64,000 nucleotides of DNA from Haliangium sp050303215 (GCF_050303215.1 NZ_JBNLBH010000085.1:1-64000); one strand, 5' to 3'; numbered from the stretch's first letter, positions 11,050 to 33,593 are shown. The notes: generated by a model not told the origin, from the sequence alone. Numbers and translations: made by a program.

Positions 11050-11391
11050 TCACTCCTCGGTGGTCTCGCTCAGCCGAGCCGACTTGACCAGCTCGTCCAG
11101 CGCCGACTGCAGGAGCTGCTTGTCCAGCCGGTGGAAGGCCGGCTTGCCCCGGCGCTCGGTGATGAGCAGACGCGCCTCGCGCAGGACCACCAGGTGATGA
11201 CTGATCGAAGACTGGTTGATCTTGAGCTTGTCGCTCAGCTCCTCCATGCGTCGCTCCTTGCGGCCGAGTAGCTCGACCATCTTGATCCGCAAGGGGTGCG
11301 AGAGGGCTTCGAAGACGGCGATGCTGGCTTTCTTCATGGCGTGTCCGATGCAGGCGCGTTGTCGATCCCCCATTTCTTGTGCGATATTCAC
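11050..11391 (-). CDS. ArsR-family winged-helix transcriptional regulator
   Basis: This encodes 113 residues from a GTG; ATGs at 11373 and 11337 are alternative starts, the last giving a family-typical MKKASIAVFEALSHPLRIKM beginning. The core is an ArsR-type helix-turn-helix (LSHPLRIKMVELLG, then MEELSDKLKINQSSISHHLVVLREARLL), with the wing ITERRGKPAFHRL. There is no metal-binding Cys pair in the recognition helix, so the inducer is not obviously a heavy metal. It is divergent from the membrane-protein gene at 11483, and the 91-bp gap between them is a natural operator site. Confidence 0.85.
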   Translation of the reverse strand: MNIAQEMGDRQRACIGHAMKKASIAVFEALSHPLRIKMVELLGRKERRMEELSDKLKINQSSISHHLVVLREARLLITERRGKPAFHRLDKQLLQSALDELVKSARLSETTEE

Positions 11392-11482
11392 CCCAGCCTG
11401 TCAACCGTGCTTCTGTGGCATCCGCTACAAATGTCGGCCAAATCGACACTGCAACAGCCCTCCAGCTCCCATCATCAGCGCG

Positions 11483-13099
11483 ATGACAGCCGCTGACGGA
11501 CAGTGGAAGCGGCGCTGGCTGGCACCGATCGTCACCCTCGCGGCCACCCCGCTGGTGCTGTTCGCGGGCGTCTACGCCCTCGATCACTTCGTCACCGGCG
11601 GTGACGCCGTGGGCGAGCCCCTGGGCGCGCTCGAGCGCTATCTGCACTTCGACCCCGACTTCATCACCGACGCCGTCAGCGCCCTCGCCGGCATGATCGC
11701 GGCGGTGCTGGGCATCGTGATCACGGTGGTGAGCATCATCGTGCAGCTCTCGGCCGACCGCTACACCGGCGTGGCCCAGATGTTCTTGCGCGACCGCACC
11801 AACATCGCGGTCATGACCTACTACGTGATGGCCTGCGTGTGCGGGGTGTGGCTGAGCATGTCGCTCCAGGACGAGTTCGTGCCCCGCGCGCTGGTGCTCG
11901 TCATCATGATCGCGACCAGCGTCGGGCTGGTGCTGATGCTGCCCTATTTCGCCTACGTGTTCTGGTTCCTCGAGCCGGCCAACATCATCGACCGAATCCG
12001 GATGCAAGCCGTACGCACGGTCGAGGCCACCGCCTCGGCCCGCACCGCCGAGCGCTGCGCCCGGCTCCAGGCCCCGTCGCTGACCGCCATGGAGGAGCTC
12101 ACCGACATCACCAGCAACTCGATCTCGGGCAAGGACAAGATCATCGCCAGCCGCGCCGTCGACGCCCTGCGCGACCTGTGCCTCGACTACCTGGCCATCA
12201 AGTCCAAGGCGCCCGAGGCCTGGTTCGTCATCGGCGACGGCATCCGAAAAAACCCCGACTTCGTGGCCATGGACCCCGAGTCGCTGCACGACCTCGAGGT
12301 CTGCTGCACCTGGTTCGAGTGGAAGATCCTGCGCCAGTACCTGGGCATCTACAACGAGGCCCTCACCAGCATGCGCGACATCAACTACCTGATCGCCATC
12401 GACAGCCGCTACATCGGCGAGGGCGCCGGTGAGCGCGGCGATCGGCACGTGATCGAGCTGGTGTTCCGGTACATGAACTCGTACCTGCGCGCGACCCTCA
12501 ACGCCGGCGACGTGCGCACCGCCTACAACGTGCTCAATCAATATCGACTCCTGGTCGAGACCATGCTGCGCCAGGGCCACGGCCCCGTCGCCCTCGACGG
12601 GGTCAAGCACATGAAGTACTACGGCCAGACCAGCTACGACATGAAGCTGACCTTCGTGGCCGAGACCGTCGCCTACGACGTCTCCGCGCTGTGCCAGCTC
12701 GCCCACGACCTGGGCGCGGACGAGCAGGAGGAGATGCTGGCCCAGTTCCTCGATCTGGACCAACCGCTCAAGGTCAAAGGCCAGGAGAAGGGCCTGCTCG
12801 GGGTCCGCAAGGCCCAGGTCAAGCTGGCCGCGTACTACCTGCTGTGCGGCGAGGACGACAAGGCCCGCCTCATCGCCGAGGACATGCGGGACGAGCCGCG
12901 CGAGCGCCTGGCCGTGATCTACGACCAGCTCGCCCGGGTCGAGTCCAAGGACTTTTGGGAGATCATCGACCGCGGCCGCAACTTCGAGTACATGCCGCCC
13001 GAGCAGCGGGCGCACATGGTGACCTTCTTCTCCTGGCTGGGCATCGACGAGAGCGTGACCACGCAGCGCCCGGGCCAGCCCTCGAACCGGTCGCGCTGA
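11483..13099 (+). CDS. DUF2254-like membrane protein
   Basis: This encodes 538 residues. The N-terminal 160 residues hold four membrane segments (about residues 12-32, 60-88, 105-125 and 132-155), with VVSIIVQLSADRYTGVAQMFL, a pattern typical of DUF2254 membrane proteins. The remaining 370 residues are cytoplasmic and helical, with no motif I can name; parts look like loose TPR-like helices. The start ATG at 11483 fits the hydrophobic N-terminus. It is divergent from the ArsR-family gene and may be controlled by it. Function is unknown; a channel or sensor is possible but not shown. Confidence 0.7.
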   Translation: MTAADGQWKRRWLAPIVTLAATPLVLFAGVYALDHFVTGGDAVGEPLGALERYLHFDPDFITDAVSALAGMIAAVLGIVITVVSIIVQLSADRYTGVAQMFLRDRTNIAVMTYYVMACVCGVWLSMSLQDEFVPRALVLVIMIATSVGLVLMLPYFAYVFWFLEPANIIDRIRMQAVRTVEATASARTAERCARLQAPSLTAMEELTDITSNSISGKDKIIASRAVDALRDLCLDYLAIKSKAPEAWFVIGDGIRKNPDFVAMDPESLHDLEVCCTWFEWKILRQYLGIYNEALTSMRDINYLIAIDSRYIGEGAGERGDRHVIELVFRYMNSYLRATLNAGDVRTAYNVLNQYRLLVETMLRQGHGPVALDGVKHMKYYGQTSYDMKLTFVAETVAYDVSALCQLAHDLGADEQEEMLAQFLDLDQPLKVKGQEKGLLGVRKAQVKLAAYYLLCGEDDKARLIAEDMRDEPRERLAVIYDQLARVESKDFWEIIDRGRNFEYMPPEQRAHMVTFFSWLGIDESVTTQRPGQPSNRSR

Positions 13100-13180
13100 G
13101 CCGAGCGCGCGTTCGCTTCGCGCGAGATATGCTCCGACCCCATCGCCACTGAGCCCGGGACGTGGGACACTGTCGCCCCG

Positions 13181-13402
13181 ATGGAAACTCGCAAGCGCAG
13201 CCTGGCCAAGGCGCTGAGCTGGCGGATCGTGGCCACCGTGATCACGATGGCCGTGGCCTTCGCCCTCACCCGTGAGGTCGAGGTGGCCGCGGCGGTCGCC
13301 GGCCTGGACACCACTATCAAGTTCGGGGCCTATTTCGTCCACGAGCGGCTGTGGCTGCGCATCCGCTTCGGCCGCTACCAGCCCACCGACTATCAGATCT
13401 GA
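13181..13402 (+). CDS. DUF2061 small membrane protein
   Basis: This encodes 73 residues. The pattern METRKRSLAKALSWRIVATV, a hydrophobic run, then AGLDTTIKFGAYFVHERLW is diagnostic of DUF2061, a short predicted membrane family often fused or linked to sulfate-assimilation genes. Here it stands alone. Its 3' end overlaps that of the convergent aldolase-like gene by 10 bp. Confidence 0.85.
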   Translation: METRKRSLAKALSWRIVATVITMAVAFALTREVEVAAAVAGLDTTIKFGAYFVHERLWLRIRFGRYQPTDYQI

Positions 13403-14061
13403 CCGACCCGGCAGGTGCGTGCGTAGGCCCGGGCCAGGTACACCATGAGCACCTGCCCGGCCTCCTCGGCGTTGCGGCCAAACACCACGACCCCGTCCTC
13501 GTGCCCCCCCATGGCCACGATCCGACGCTCGGACAACCCGCCGGTGCGATACAGGCGCTGCACCTCCATGGCCATCTCGGGGGTGCCGTAGGGCACCGCG
13601 GGATCGGTCCAGGGGATGCCCAGCTCGCGGGCCTGCTGCCAGATCACCGCGCTGTGGCCGTGGAACACGAAGCGGATGTGCGGCGACAGGTCGTAGATCG
13701 CGCCGTGCGTCATCGTCTCCGACGAGGGCTCGACCAGCCCCCGACTCCACACCTGGTTGCGCCGGTAGTCGTAGCGCTCGACCAGGCAGTAGTCGTCGAG
13801 GCCGACCTGGGGCAGGCCACCGGTCTGTGTGCCCGTGATCAGCATGGCCCGACCACCCAATGGACTCCCGGGCGGTCCGACGCGGCCGCTCACATTGCCG
13901 TACCCGGCGCCGGCGTACAGATGTGGATCTCGACCCACGAGCTGGGTCTTGCTCATGATCTCGCGCCACGCGGTCAGCTCGCACCCGAGCGCGCCAAAGC
14001 GCCGCGAGGGCAGACGCTCGCGCTGGTGCTCGGCCGAGAACTTGATGACGCCTTCGATCAT
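13393..14061 (-). CDS. Class II aldolase/adducin-family protein
   Basis: This encodes 222 residues from the ATG at 14061. It has the class II aldolase/adducin fold markers: GNVSGRVG (substrate loop), ITGTQTGGLPQVG, SSETMTHGAIY, the zinc-binding FVFHGHSAVIWQ and the late GGHEDGVVVFG. Family members are zinc enzymes acting on small phosphorylated sugars or related aldol substrates. The substrate here is not evident and no pathway partner is adjacent. The gene lies downstream of tRNA-Phe on the same strand and converges on the DUF2061 gene. Confidence 0.8.
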   Translation of the reverse strand: MIEGVIKFSAEHQRERLPSRRFGALGCELTAWREIMSKTQLVGRDPHLYAGAGYGNVSGRVGPPGSPLGGRAMLITGTQTGGLPQVGLDDYCLVERYDYRRNQVWSRGLVEPSSETMTHGAIYDLSPHIRFVFHGHSAVIWQQARELGIPWTDPAVPYGTPEMAMEVQRLYRTGGLSERRIVAMGGHEDGVVVFGRNAEEAGQVLMVYLARAYARTCRVGQI

Positions 14062-14179
14062 GACTCGCCTGGCATCGACAGGCCTCGCGTCGGCGAAGCG
14101 GGCATCGGCGGGCATCGGCGCACCGGCGCGCGAACCCGAGTTGCGAAGCCTCCCGGCGCCGGATGGGCCGGGAGGCGCG

Positions 14180-14253
<74 letters not shown>

Positions 14254-14556
14254 AGATCGGGTGCTCGCCGATTGGGAGAAGGAGCCTACACAAGACGTAG
14301 ATCGCTGTCCAGCCCCGACGCACACTCAATCACGCCCGCCTGGCGCGCCGGGTGGGTCCGGATCCGCTCCCGCCCCGACCTGGGCCTCCAGGGTGGAGAC
14401 ACGTCCTGGAAACCAGGCATGAATTCAGCTACAAACATCAAAAGTGGCAGTACTGTCGCGCCCACCCCGTACTCTCCTGTCGCCGTGGCAACGGCACGCG
14501 CTCTCACCCAGCGAGGGCGCCTTCGTGTCAGCACGTCTCCCCCTCCCCCCACGCCG
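14254..14556. other. Intergenic, tRNA-Phe to kinase
   Basis: About 300 bp between the divergent tRNA-Phe and kinase genes. It includes a lower-GC patch (14420-14460) that probably holds promoters, but I see no confident -10/-35 pair or other gene. Confidence 0.4.
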
Positions 14557-16536
<1,980 letters not shown>

Positions 16537-16631
16537 CCCGGATCGCTCCCGGCCCCTACGCCGTGCCCCGGCGCGTCCATTCCCCTGCCCGGAGGCTCGA
16601 ACTCTCCCCCTCGATTGAGGGGGAGACGAGC

Positions 16632-16721
<90 letters not shown>

Positions 16722-16810
16722 AAGGACGACTCTATCCAAGCTGGACCTCAAGTCAATAGCGCCCGGTGCAAAAGCGAGGAACCGGGTAGAATGCGGCTCC
16801 TCCACTGCTC

Positions 16811-17779
16811 ATGTCGGAATCGGCTCCACCTCGTCTCCGCGCGCGCATCCGGGCCTGGGCGCCTTGGGTCGTCGCCGCCGCGGTGCTTGCCTTCGTCGGC
16901 ACCAGCGTCTCCCTCGACGCCCTCTTGAATGCGCTGGCGCGGGTGCCGGCGATTCCGTTCGGCGTGTTGATCATCGTCCTCACCACGGCGACCCTGATGG
17001 TCGACACCCTGGCGATATGGCTCGCCCTCGCGGCCGTGACCCCGACGACCGCGCCGCGCTGGCGCGAGCTGCTGTTGGTGCGCGCCGCCTCCGCGCTGCT
17101 GTCCTTGCTCAGCTATGGCGCCGGGCAAGGCGGGATCGTCTACTTCTTGTACCGCCGCCATGGGGTCCCGGTCGAGGCCGGCGCCGGGGCCGTGCTCGTC
17201 ACCAGCGCGGCCTCGGTGCTCGTCGTCGCGCTGGCGGCCGGCGTCGGCCTCCTGCTCGGCGCCATCCCCGACCACCCCGAGCTGTCGACCGTGGCCTGGG
17301 CGGCCCTGGCCATCCTGCCCACGTACCTGCTGGTGCTCGTGCTGCGGCCGCGCTTCCTGCTTCGACGCCGCCTCCTGCGCCACGTGTTCGGGGTTGGCGT
17401 GGGCGCCTTGCTCCGAGTCCTGGCCGCCCGCGCCTGCCATCTCGGCGTACTCATCACGGGTCACTGGCTGGCCATGCGTCTGTTCGACATCCACGTCCCG
17501 GTCGCGGTCGCGCTGCTGCAGTTGCCGGCCGTGTTCCTGGTCGGCGCTCTCCCCATCTCGCCGTCCGGCCTGGGCACCACCCAGGCCGCGGCCGTGGCGC
17601 TGTTCGCCCCCTACGCCACCGGTGTCGACGCCGATCACCGCCAGGCCACCGTGCTCGCTTACAGCCTGGCCTGCCACATCACCGGAGTCGCCGTCCTGCT
17701 CCTGCTCGGGTTCCTCTCCTGGCGTCACATCGAGCGCCGCTCACTCCCGCCGACAACCTCGGTTCGAGAGACTGCGTAG
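16811..17779 (+). CDS. Lysylphosphatidylglycerol synthase-TM/YbhN-like (UPF0104) integral membrane protein
   Basis: This encodes 322 residues with about eight hydrophobic segments spread over the whole length and only short loops. The pattern SYGAGQGGIVYFLYRRHGVP, then a late LPISPSGLGTTQAAAV, matches the flippase-like domain shared by YbhN proteins and the membrane half of MprF. Such proteins are thought to move or expose lipids or glycolipids. There is no synthase domain attached and no lipid-modifying gene next door, so the substrate is unknown. Confidence 0.8.
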   Translation: MSESAPPRLRARIRAWAPWVVAAAVLAFVGTSVSLDALLNALARVPAIPFGVLIIVLTTATLMVDTLAIWLALAAVTPTTAPRWRELLLVRAASALLSLLSYGAGQGGIVYFLYRRHGVPVEAGAGAVLVTSAASVLVVALAAGVGLLLGAIPDHPELSTVAWAALAILPTYLLVLVLRPRFLLRRRLLRHVFGVGVGALLRVLAARACHLGVLITGHWLAMRLFDIHVPVAVALLQLPAVFLVGALPISPSGLGTTQAAAVALFAPYATGVDADHRQATVLAYSLACHITGVAVLLLLGFLSWRHIERRSLPPTTSVRETA

Positions 17780-17780
17780 C

Positions 17781-17809
17781 TTGCCAGAAAAGGGAAAATA
17801 TTCTACATT
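17781..17809 (+). promoter_or_regulatory. Candidate sigma-70 promoter
   Basis: TTGCCA and TACATT are separated by 17 bp, within a lower-GC patch just after the flippase-like gene. It would give the cyclase gene a leader of about 370 nt, which is long, so this is only a candidate. Confidence 0.4.
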
Positions 17810-17907
17810 TCGGCATCTTGTCGATTTGTGAGACGGATCGTACCGACCTCGTCCCGCCCCCGCCCGACGATCTCGTGACGGCGCCTCGCAGGCGGCCTCG
17901 ATGCGAC

Positions 17908-17930
17908 GCGGCCGCGGCCTCCGCGGCCGC
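17908..17930. terminator. GC-rich hairpin, possible terminator
   Basis: A perfect 10-bp stem (GCGGCCGCGG / CCGCGGCCGC) with a 3-base loop lies 130 bp after the flippase-like gene. There is no T-run, so it may act with Rho or only as an mRNA end stabiliser. Confidence 0.35.
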
Positions 17931-18178
17931 CCGCCCGCGGCAGAGTGATCTCGGGCGACCGACCTTCGATCCCGACGGCCGTATGGTTTTCATACCGGCT
18001 TTACTTGAAAGGCATGGCGGCATACCATTCAACTCGATGGCGTCGCCGTCTTGTCGGCGCTGCAATCGCACCTTCTACCGACGCTTCGGACGACCCGTCG
18101 CCTGGTCCATCGTAAGGCTCACTGTGAGACCAGCCATGGGGGGCTCGAGGCGAGACCTCACGCGAGTTCACGAACGGC

Positions 18179-19765
<1,587 letters not shown>

Positions 19766-20160
19766 GCGGCGTCGGGCGCGGCTGGGCTTGGCGCGCTCGG
19801 CTGACCCGCCAGGCCTGGCGGCCGCTCGGACAGCACGGATTGACTACCGCTGGGACAGCACGGCCCGGCCAAGTCCACGGGCCCTACCGGCGAACGGCTG
19901 CGTCTGGACGCCTCTCGTGACCGCCGGGCCACGACTCCCGCCGAGTTGGCTGCCGGCGTCCATCTTGCCTCGGCACAACCTTGGCGTCCGACCACCGCTG
20001 CGTCCCAGGCGCTCTCTCCATCACCTCGGCCGCCCGTCCGCTCTCGTTTGGTCGGAGCAGGTTGCGACGTCGCCTTCGGGCCCATGGACTCGTCCGCGCC
20101 TCTGCGCTCATGCATCGAGCGAGGGAGTCACCGTGTGTGCAGACATAGTTTATCGCGTTG
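19766..20160. other. Intergenic with left inverted repeat
   Basis: This is the gap between the end of the cyclase gene and the end of the DUF4276 gene. It is mostly filled by the left ~268-bp inverted repeat. Short reading frames here do not match in frame between the two repeat copies, so I see no protein gene. Confidence 0.6.
19861..20129. repeat. Long inverted repeat, left arm of ATPase/DUF4276 cassette
   Basis: This arm pairs with the reverse complement of 22076-22343. Two blocks are nearly identical: an outer block of about 135 bp with some nine mismatches, and an inner block of about 80 bp with one mismatch. A central block of about 40 bp (20013-20055) has diverged. I put overall identity near 85-90% by eye. 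The outer end lies 95 bp after the cyclase gene. Confidence 0.9.
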
Positions 20161-20778
20161 CTAGCTGCCCTTTATCGCGTCCAGAAATCGCATGGCCCAG
20201 GGCAGGGAGCGCAGCTTGGATGGATCCACCTCGGCCAGGACCTTGAACGAGTGCCGCCCCTTGCCGTAGCTGCCCGCCTTCGTGGGCTCAGTGGCGGCGG
20301 CCAATGCGTTGTAGATCGATTCTTTGGATCTCGACTCGAGGGTTGCTCCTTCGGCGGGGAGTTTGCCCTCATCGAGTTCGGGTCCGAAGACCGCCTTCAG
20401 TGCGTCGCGGTCGGCCACGAGCCACGTCTCCATGCAGACCGCCATGAGATGGAGATGCTCATCCTTCGCCTCGGATGGCTTGTCCCAGCCATCGCCGGGA
20501 CGCTTTTTCACGTGGACCCAGGGCTCGAACGGGGGGGCCTCGGCCACGACTTCCTCGACATCCACGAGCAACCAGGCCTCCGCCTCGCCCTCACCAAGCG
20601 CATGGCAGAATTGGTCGTACGCATCCTTGCGGCCTCCGCAGGCGACCACACGCGGCCGCTGAGTGTTGCCGTCCCCACCCAGCAGCTTGGAGAAAGCCTT
20701 GCGGCAGTCTCTGGCCAGGATTGGGTTGCGGTTGCCGCCGCCTTCGACGTACAGCACGCGCCTCTTGTGCTTCACCAT
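20161..20778 (-). CDS. DUF4276-family TOPRIM-like protein, putative nuclease effector
   Basis: This encodes 205 residues from the ATG at 20778, which overlaps the upstream ATPase stop (ATGGTGA). A G-rich ribosome site lies just before it. The family is recognised by VLYVEGGGNRN at the start, WLLVDVEEVV in the middle and the late signature HLMAVCMETWLVADRDAL, standard for DUF4276. The glutamate in the first strand and the D-x-E of VDVEE sit where a TOPRIM fold places its metal ligands. DUF4276 genes are repeatedly found next to AAA ATPase genes. By analogy with PARIS (AriB, DUF4435) and OLD nucleases, this would be the nuclease or toxic effector released by its ATPase. That role is inferred, not shown. 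Confidence 0.8.
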   Translation of the reverse strand: MVKHKRRVLYVEGGGNRNPILARDCRKAFSKLLGGDGNTQRPRVVACGGRKDAYDQFCHALGEGEAEAWLLVDVEEVVAEAPPFEPWVHVKKRPGDGWDKPSEAKDEHLHLMAVCMETWLVADRDALKAVFGPELDEGKLPAEGATLESRSKESIYNALAAATEPTKAGSYGKGRHSFKVLAEVDPSKLRSLPWAMRFLDAIKGS

Positions 20779-21953
20779 CGTGTCCCCCCCAGCCGGCCTG
20801 ACATCCACAGAGTACCGAGCGTACCGAACTGGCGCCACCGCTCGATCTCATCCTGGTCGAGGCGACTCAGCACCGAGGTAGTCCCGTGCTTCTCGCAGAC
20901 CACCACGCTGCCGGCGTAGTCTGTCATCGCGTCGACGAGGTGTGTGGAGTGCGTAGTCACCACCAACTGAAAGCGCTCCGAAGCCTCCACCAGCAGATCC
21001 CGCAGCGTGGGCAGGACATCCGGGTGGAGGCCCAACTCGGGCTCTTCGATCACCACCAACCGAGCGGGGCCCGGGTCGAGCAGGATGGCGATCAGGGCGA
21101 GGTATCGAAGGGATCCGTCAGAGAGGCGGTGTGCCGGGACGTTACGTTCGCCTTCGGTGAGGTAGAGTTGCAGCCGACCGCCTTCGGGCGCGATCTCGAT
21201 ATCCCGATATCCGGGCGCCAGGTCACCCAGGAGCTTCAGCAGCCGGCGCTTGTGCTCCGGGGTTCGTTTGAGCACGGCCAGCCGCGCCGGGAGGTTCGAA
21301 AAATCTTCCAGCAGCCGATCGGTCTGGACATCGGCCCGACACGAGGCTCGTATGGGGGCATCCGGCCCAAAGCTCCATGATCGGTAAATCAAGATCTCTC
21401 GCAATAGATCGCCCACTCTGGAGACTTCGGGGTAGGTCTCCGGGTCACGACGCTGGGACAGGATCGACTGGGTTCGGTCGATATCAGCCCGTTCGAGCTG
21501 CCGCTTCTCGCCGGCAGCAGTATTGATCATCGGTCGTCCCTTCTCGTAGCCGAAGAAGAGATACGGCTTGGAGGCTCCGTGCCCCTGTGGGCGCTCGTTC
21601 TCGATGCGTTCGTCGAGCACCACGAAGGCCCCGGCCTCGCTACCGAAGGTGAGTCGATATCGGACTGACTGGTGGCTGTGCGCTTGGTTGACGAGTCCAG
21701 CGCGGAAGACGACTTCGATACCCGCCTCCGTCCGTCCGGCCTCGCCCCGCCAGATCCACTCGTCGACCCCGCCACCCTGACGGATCGGCAGCGGCAAGTC
21801 ACGCGGAACGGCACGCAGTACAGAGATGGCCTCGACGAGGTTGGACTTGCCCGAGCCGTTCGGCCCGATGAGCATGTTCAGCGGTTCCAGGTCGACTGAG
21901 TGCTGATCCGGCCCATAGGAGAGAAAGTTGGTCAGGACGATTCGGCTCAGCAT
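20772..21953 (-). CDS. AAA family (RecF/OLD-like) ATPase of a putative defence pair
   Basis: This encodes 393 residues. The first strand FLSYGPDQHSVDLEPLNMLI leads into Walker A GPNGSGKSN (about residues 30-38). The C-terminal half has the signature HRLSDGSLRYLALIAIL, Walker B LVVIEEPELGLHPD and the H-loop VTTHSTHLVDAM. This is the SMC/ABC-like AAA_21 type found in OLD, PARIS AriA and related anti-phage ATPases. The insert between Walker A and the signature (residues 60-270) is where such proteins bind partners. It is the first gene of a two-gene operon, with a promoter 54 bp upstream inside the inverted repeats. There is no TOPRIM domain in the same chain; DUF4276 supplies it as a separate protein. 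Confidence 0.88.
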   Translation of the reverse strand: MLSRIVLTNFLSYGPDQHSVDLEPLNMLIGPNGSGKSNLVEAISVLRAVPRDLPLPIRQGGGVDEWIWRGEAGRTEAGIEVVFRAGLVNQAHSHQSVRYRLTFGSEAGAFVVLDERIENERPQGHGASKPYLFFGYEKGRPMINTAAGEKRQLERADIDRTQSILSQRRDPETYPEVSRVGDLLREILIYRSWSFGPDAPIRASCRADVQTDRLLEDFSNLPARLAVLKRTPEHKRRLLKLLGDLAPGYRDIEIAPEGGRLQLYLTEGERNVPAHRLSDGSLRYLALIAILLDPGPARLVVIEEPELGLHPDVLPTLRDLLVEASERFQLVVTTHSTHLVDAMTDYAGSVVVCEKHGTTSVLSRLDQDEIERWRQFGTLGTLWMSGRLGGTRW

Positions 21954-22006
21954 GGAACGCTCCGAGTCACGCAGTGGCGCCAGGGCTGCTGCGTGCGACG
22001 GGCGTC

Positions 22007-22035
22007 ATTATCTGCGCGCATCCAGGCAGCATCAA
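22007..22035 (-). promoter_or_regulatory. Sigma-70-type promoter of the ATPase/DUF4276 operon
   Basis: On the minus strand, TTGATG (22030-22035) and GATAAT (22007-22012) are separated by exactly 17 bp. The -10 lies 53 bp before the ATPase start. It is unusually AT-rich for this window and lies between the inverted repeats, so the cassette carries its own promoter. Confidence 0.7.
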
Positions 22036-22075
22036 GCCCGGATCGCGCACGCCCAGACGGCCGACCAGGACCAGG

Positions 22076-22343
22076 GACTCCCGCGCTCGATGCATGAGCG
22101 CAGAGGCGCGGACGAGTCCATGGGCCCGAAGGCGACGTCGCAACCTGCTCCGACCAAGCGAGAGCGCACAGGCGGCCCAGCCTAAACAGCGATTGGAGGG
22201 AGCGCCGTGTGGTCGGACGCCAAGGTTGTGCCGAGGCAAGATGGACGCCGGCAGCCATCATGGCGAGAGGCGTTGCCTGGCGGTCATGAGAGGCGTCCAG
22301 ACGCAGCCGTTCGCCGGTAGGGCCCGTGGACTTGGCCGCGCCG
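22076..22343. repeat. Long inverted repeat, right arm of ATPase/DUF4276 cassette
   Basis: This is the inverted partner of 19861-20129. The arms are almost equal in length (269 and 268 bp) and enclose 1946 bp that contain only the two cassette genes and their promoter. The outer end is 58 bp from the stop codon of the giant TPR gene. No clear target-site duplication is seen outside the arms. Confidence 0.9.
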
Positions 22344-22385
22344 GCCCCTCCCCTGAGCTAGGCCGGGCCGGCCCCTCCCCCGAGC
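22340..22385. repeat. Two 19-bp direct repeats near TPR gene end
   Basis: GCCGGCCCCTCCCC(T/C)GAGC occurs at 22340-22358 and 22367-22385 with one mismatch. It sits between the right inverted repeat and the TPR stop codon and includes the palindrome GGGCCGGCCC. It may help end transcription of the TPR gene, but no T-run is present. Confidence 0.6.
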
Positions 22386-22401
22386 CCAGCCGCCGAGCCC
22401 C

Positions 22402-33123
<10,722 letters not shown>

Positions 33124-33593
33124 AGTGGTCTCTCAGGGAGCGCTGGGCCCCGTCGGGGGCACGTCGTCAAGGTTCAACGCGATCGCGGGGAGCGCGCATC
33201 GGTGTACTGGACGCGGGGCCGGCCGCTCGAACTCGGCACACGCGACCGCGTGCCCCCGCTGCCCACGACCGCCCTCCCGAGCTCATCGTGCCACTCCATC
33301 AGCGGTCTATCCTCGCGCTTTTCAAGGGAAACTCGGCCCTCTTACCAGACGACTTCTTATACCACGGGAGACCCAACCGCATCATCTGCCTGGCCTGGAA
33401 ATCCACGTGTCGCCGCCCTGCTGACGCGGCGCTCCGACGCCGACGGTGGTCCCAATTCGACACCAACCTGCAGCCGGGGCAGCCGCCCGAGGCGGTCACG
33501 GACCCACCTGGCCGCGCAGCGACAGCGCGCCCCGTCAGTCCCATTTAACCACCGAGAAACATCCCGGAAACATATGAGGAGTAGACCAGGTGC
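33124..33593. other. Intergenic between divergent TPR and glnB genes
   Basis: This 470-bp region must hold both divergent promoters. A lower-GC patch is at 33310-33360, with TTATACC as a possible -10, but no matching -35 is found. I looked for a sigma-54 -24/-12 site before glnB and did not find a good one. Confidence 0.4.

Larger units (their letters stand above)
17780..18178. other. Intergenic, flippase-like gene to FHA cyclase
   Basis: This is a 400-bp gap holding a candidate promoter (17781-17809), a GC-only hairpin (17908-17930) and a shorter hairpin (17977-17999). I see no protein gene with support in it. The cyclase could have a long leader. Confidence 0.5.
21954..22401. other. Intergenic: operon promoter, right inverted repeat, 19-bp tandem repeat
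   Basis: This holds the promoter of the ATPase operon (22007-22035), the right inverted repeat (22076-22343) and a 19-bp repeated motif next to the 3' end of the giant TPR gene. I see no protein gene. Confidence 0.6.

Noticed and set aside
10832..13984. A 1050-codon open frame on the minus strand
   Set aside because: It crosses MlaC, the ArsR gene, the DUF2254-like gene and the DUF2061 gene in antisense. It has no family signature and only joins the aldolase-like frame by chance.
17977..17999. Hairpin GCCGTATG/CATACCGGC as an intrinsic terminator
   Set aside because: The stem is imperfect and is followed by only TTTACTT. It is about 200 bp from the previous gene and just before the cyclase, so a terminator role is not supported.
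19861..20115. Reading frames inside the inverted repeats as a conserved small protein
   Set aside because: The frames share about 25 residues, then diverge and change phase at the centre. The frames end at different places in the two arms, so a coding role is not supported.
20149..20180. Direct repeat TTTATCGCGT at the end of the DUF4276 gene as an attachment site
   Set aside because: The copies are about 20 bp apart, one is inside the gene end, and no integrase or matching far copy is seen.
33124..33593. Sigma-54 promoter before glnB
   Set aside because: No TGGCAC-N5-TTGC-type site with the right spacing was found; partial GGCAC matches lack the GC doublet at -12.
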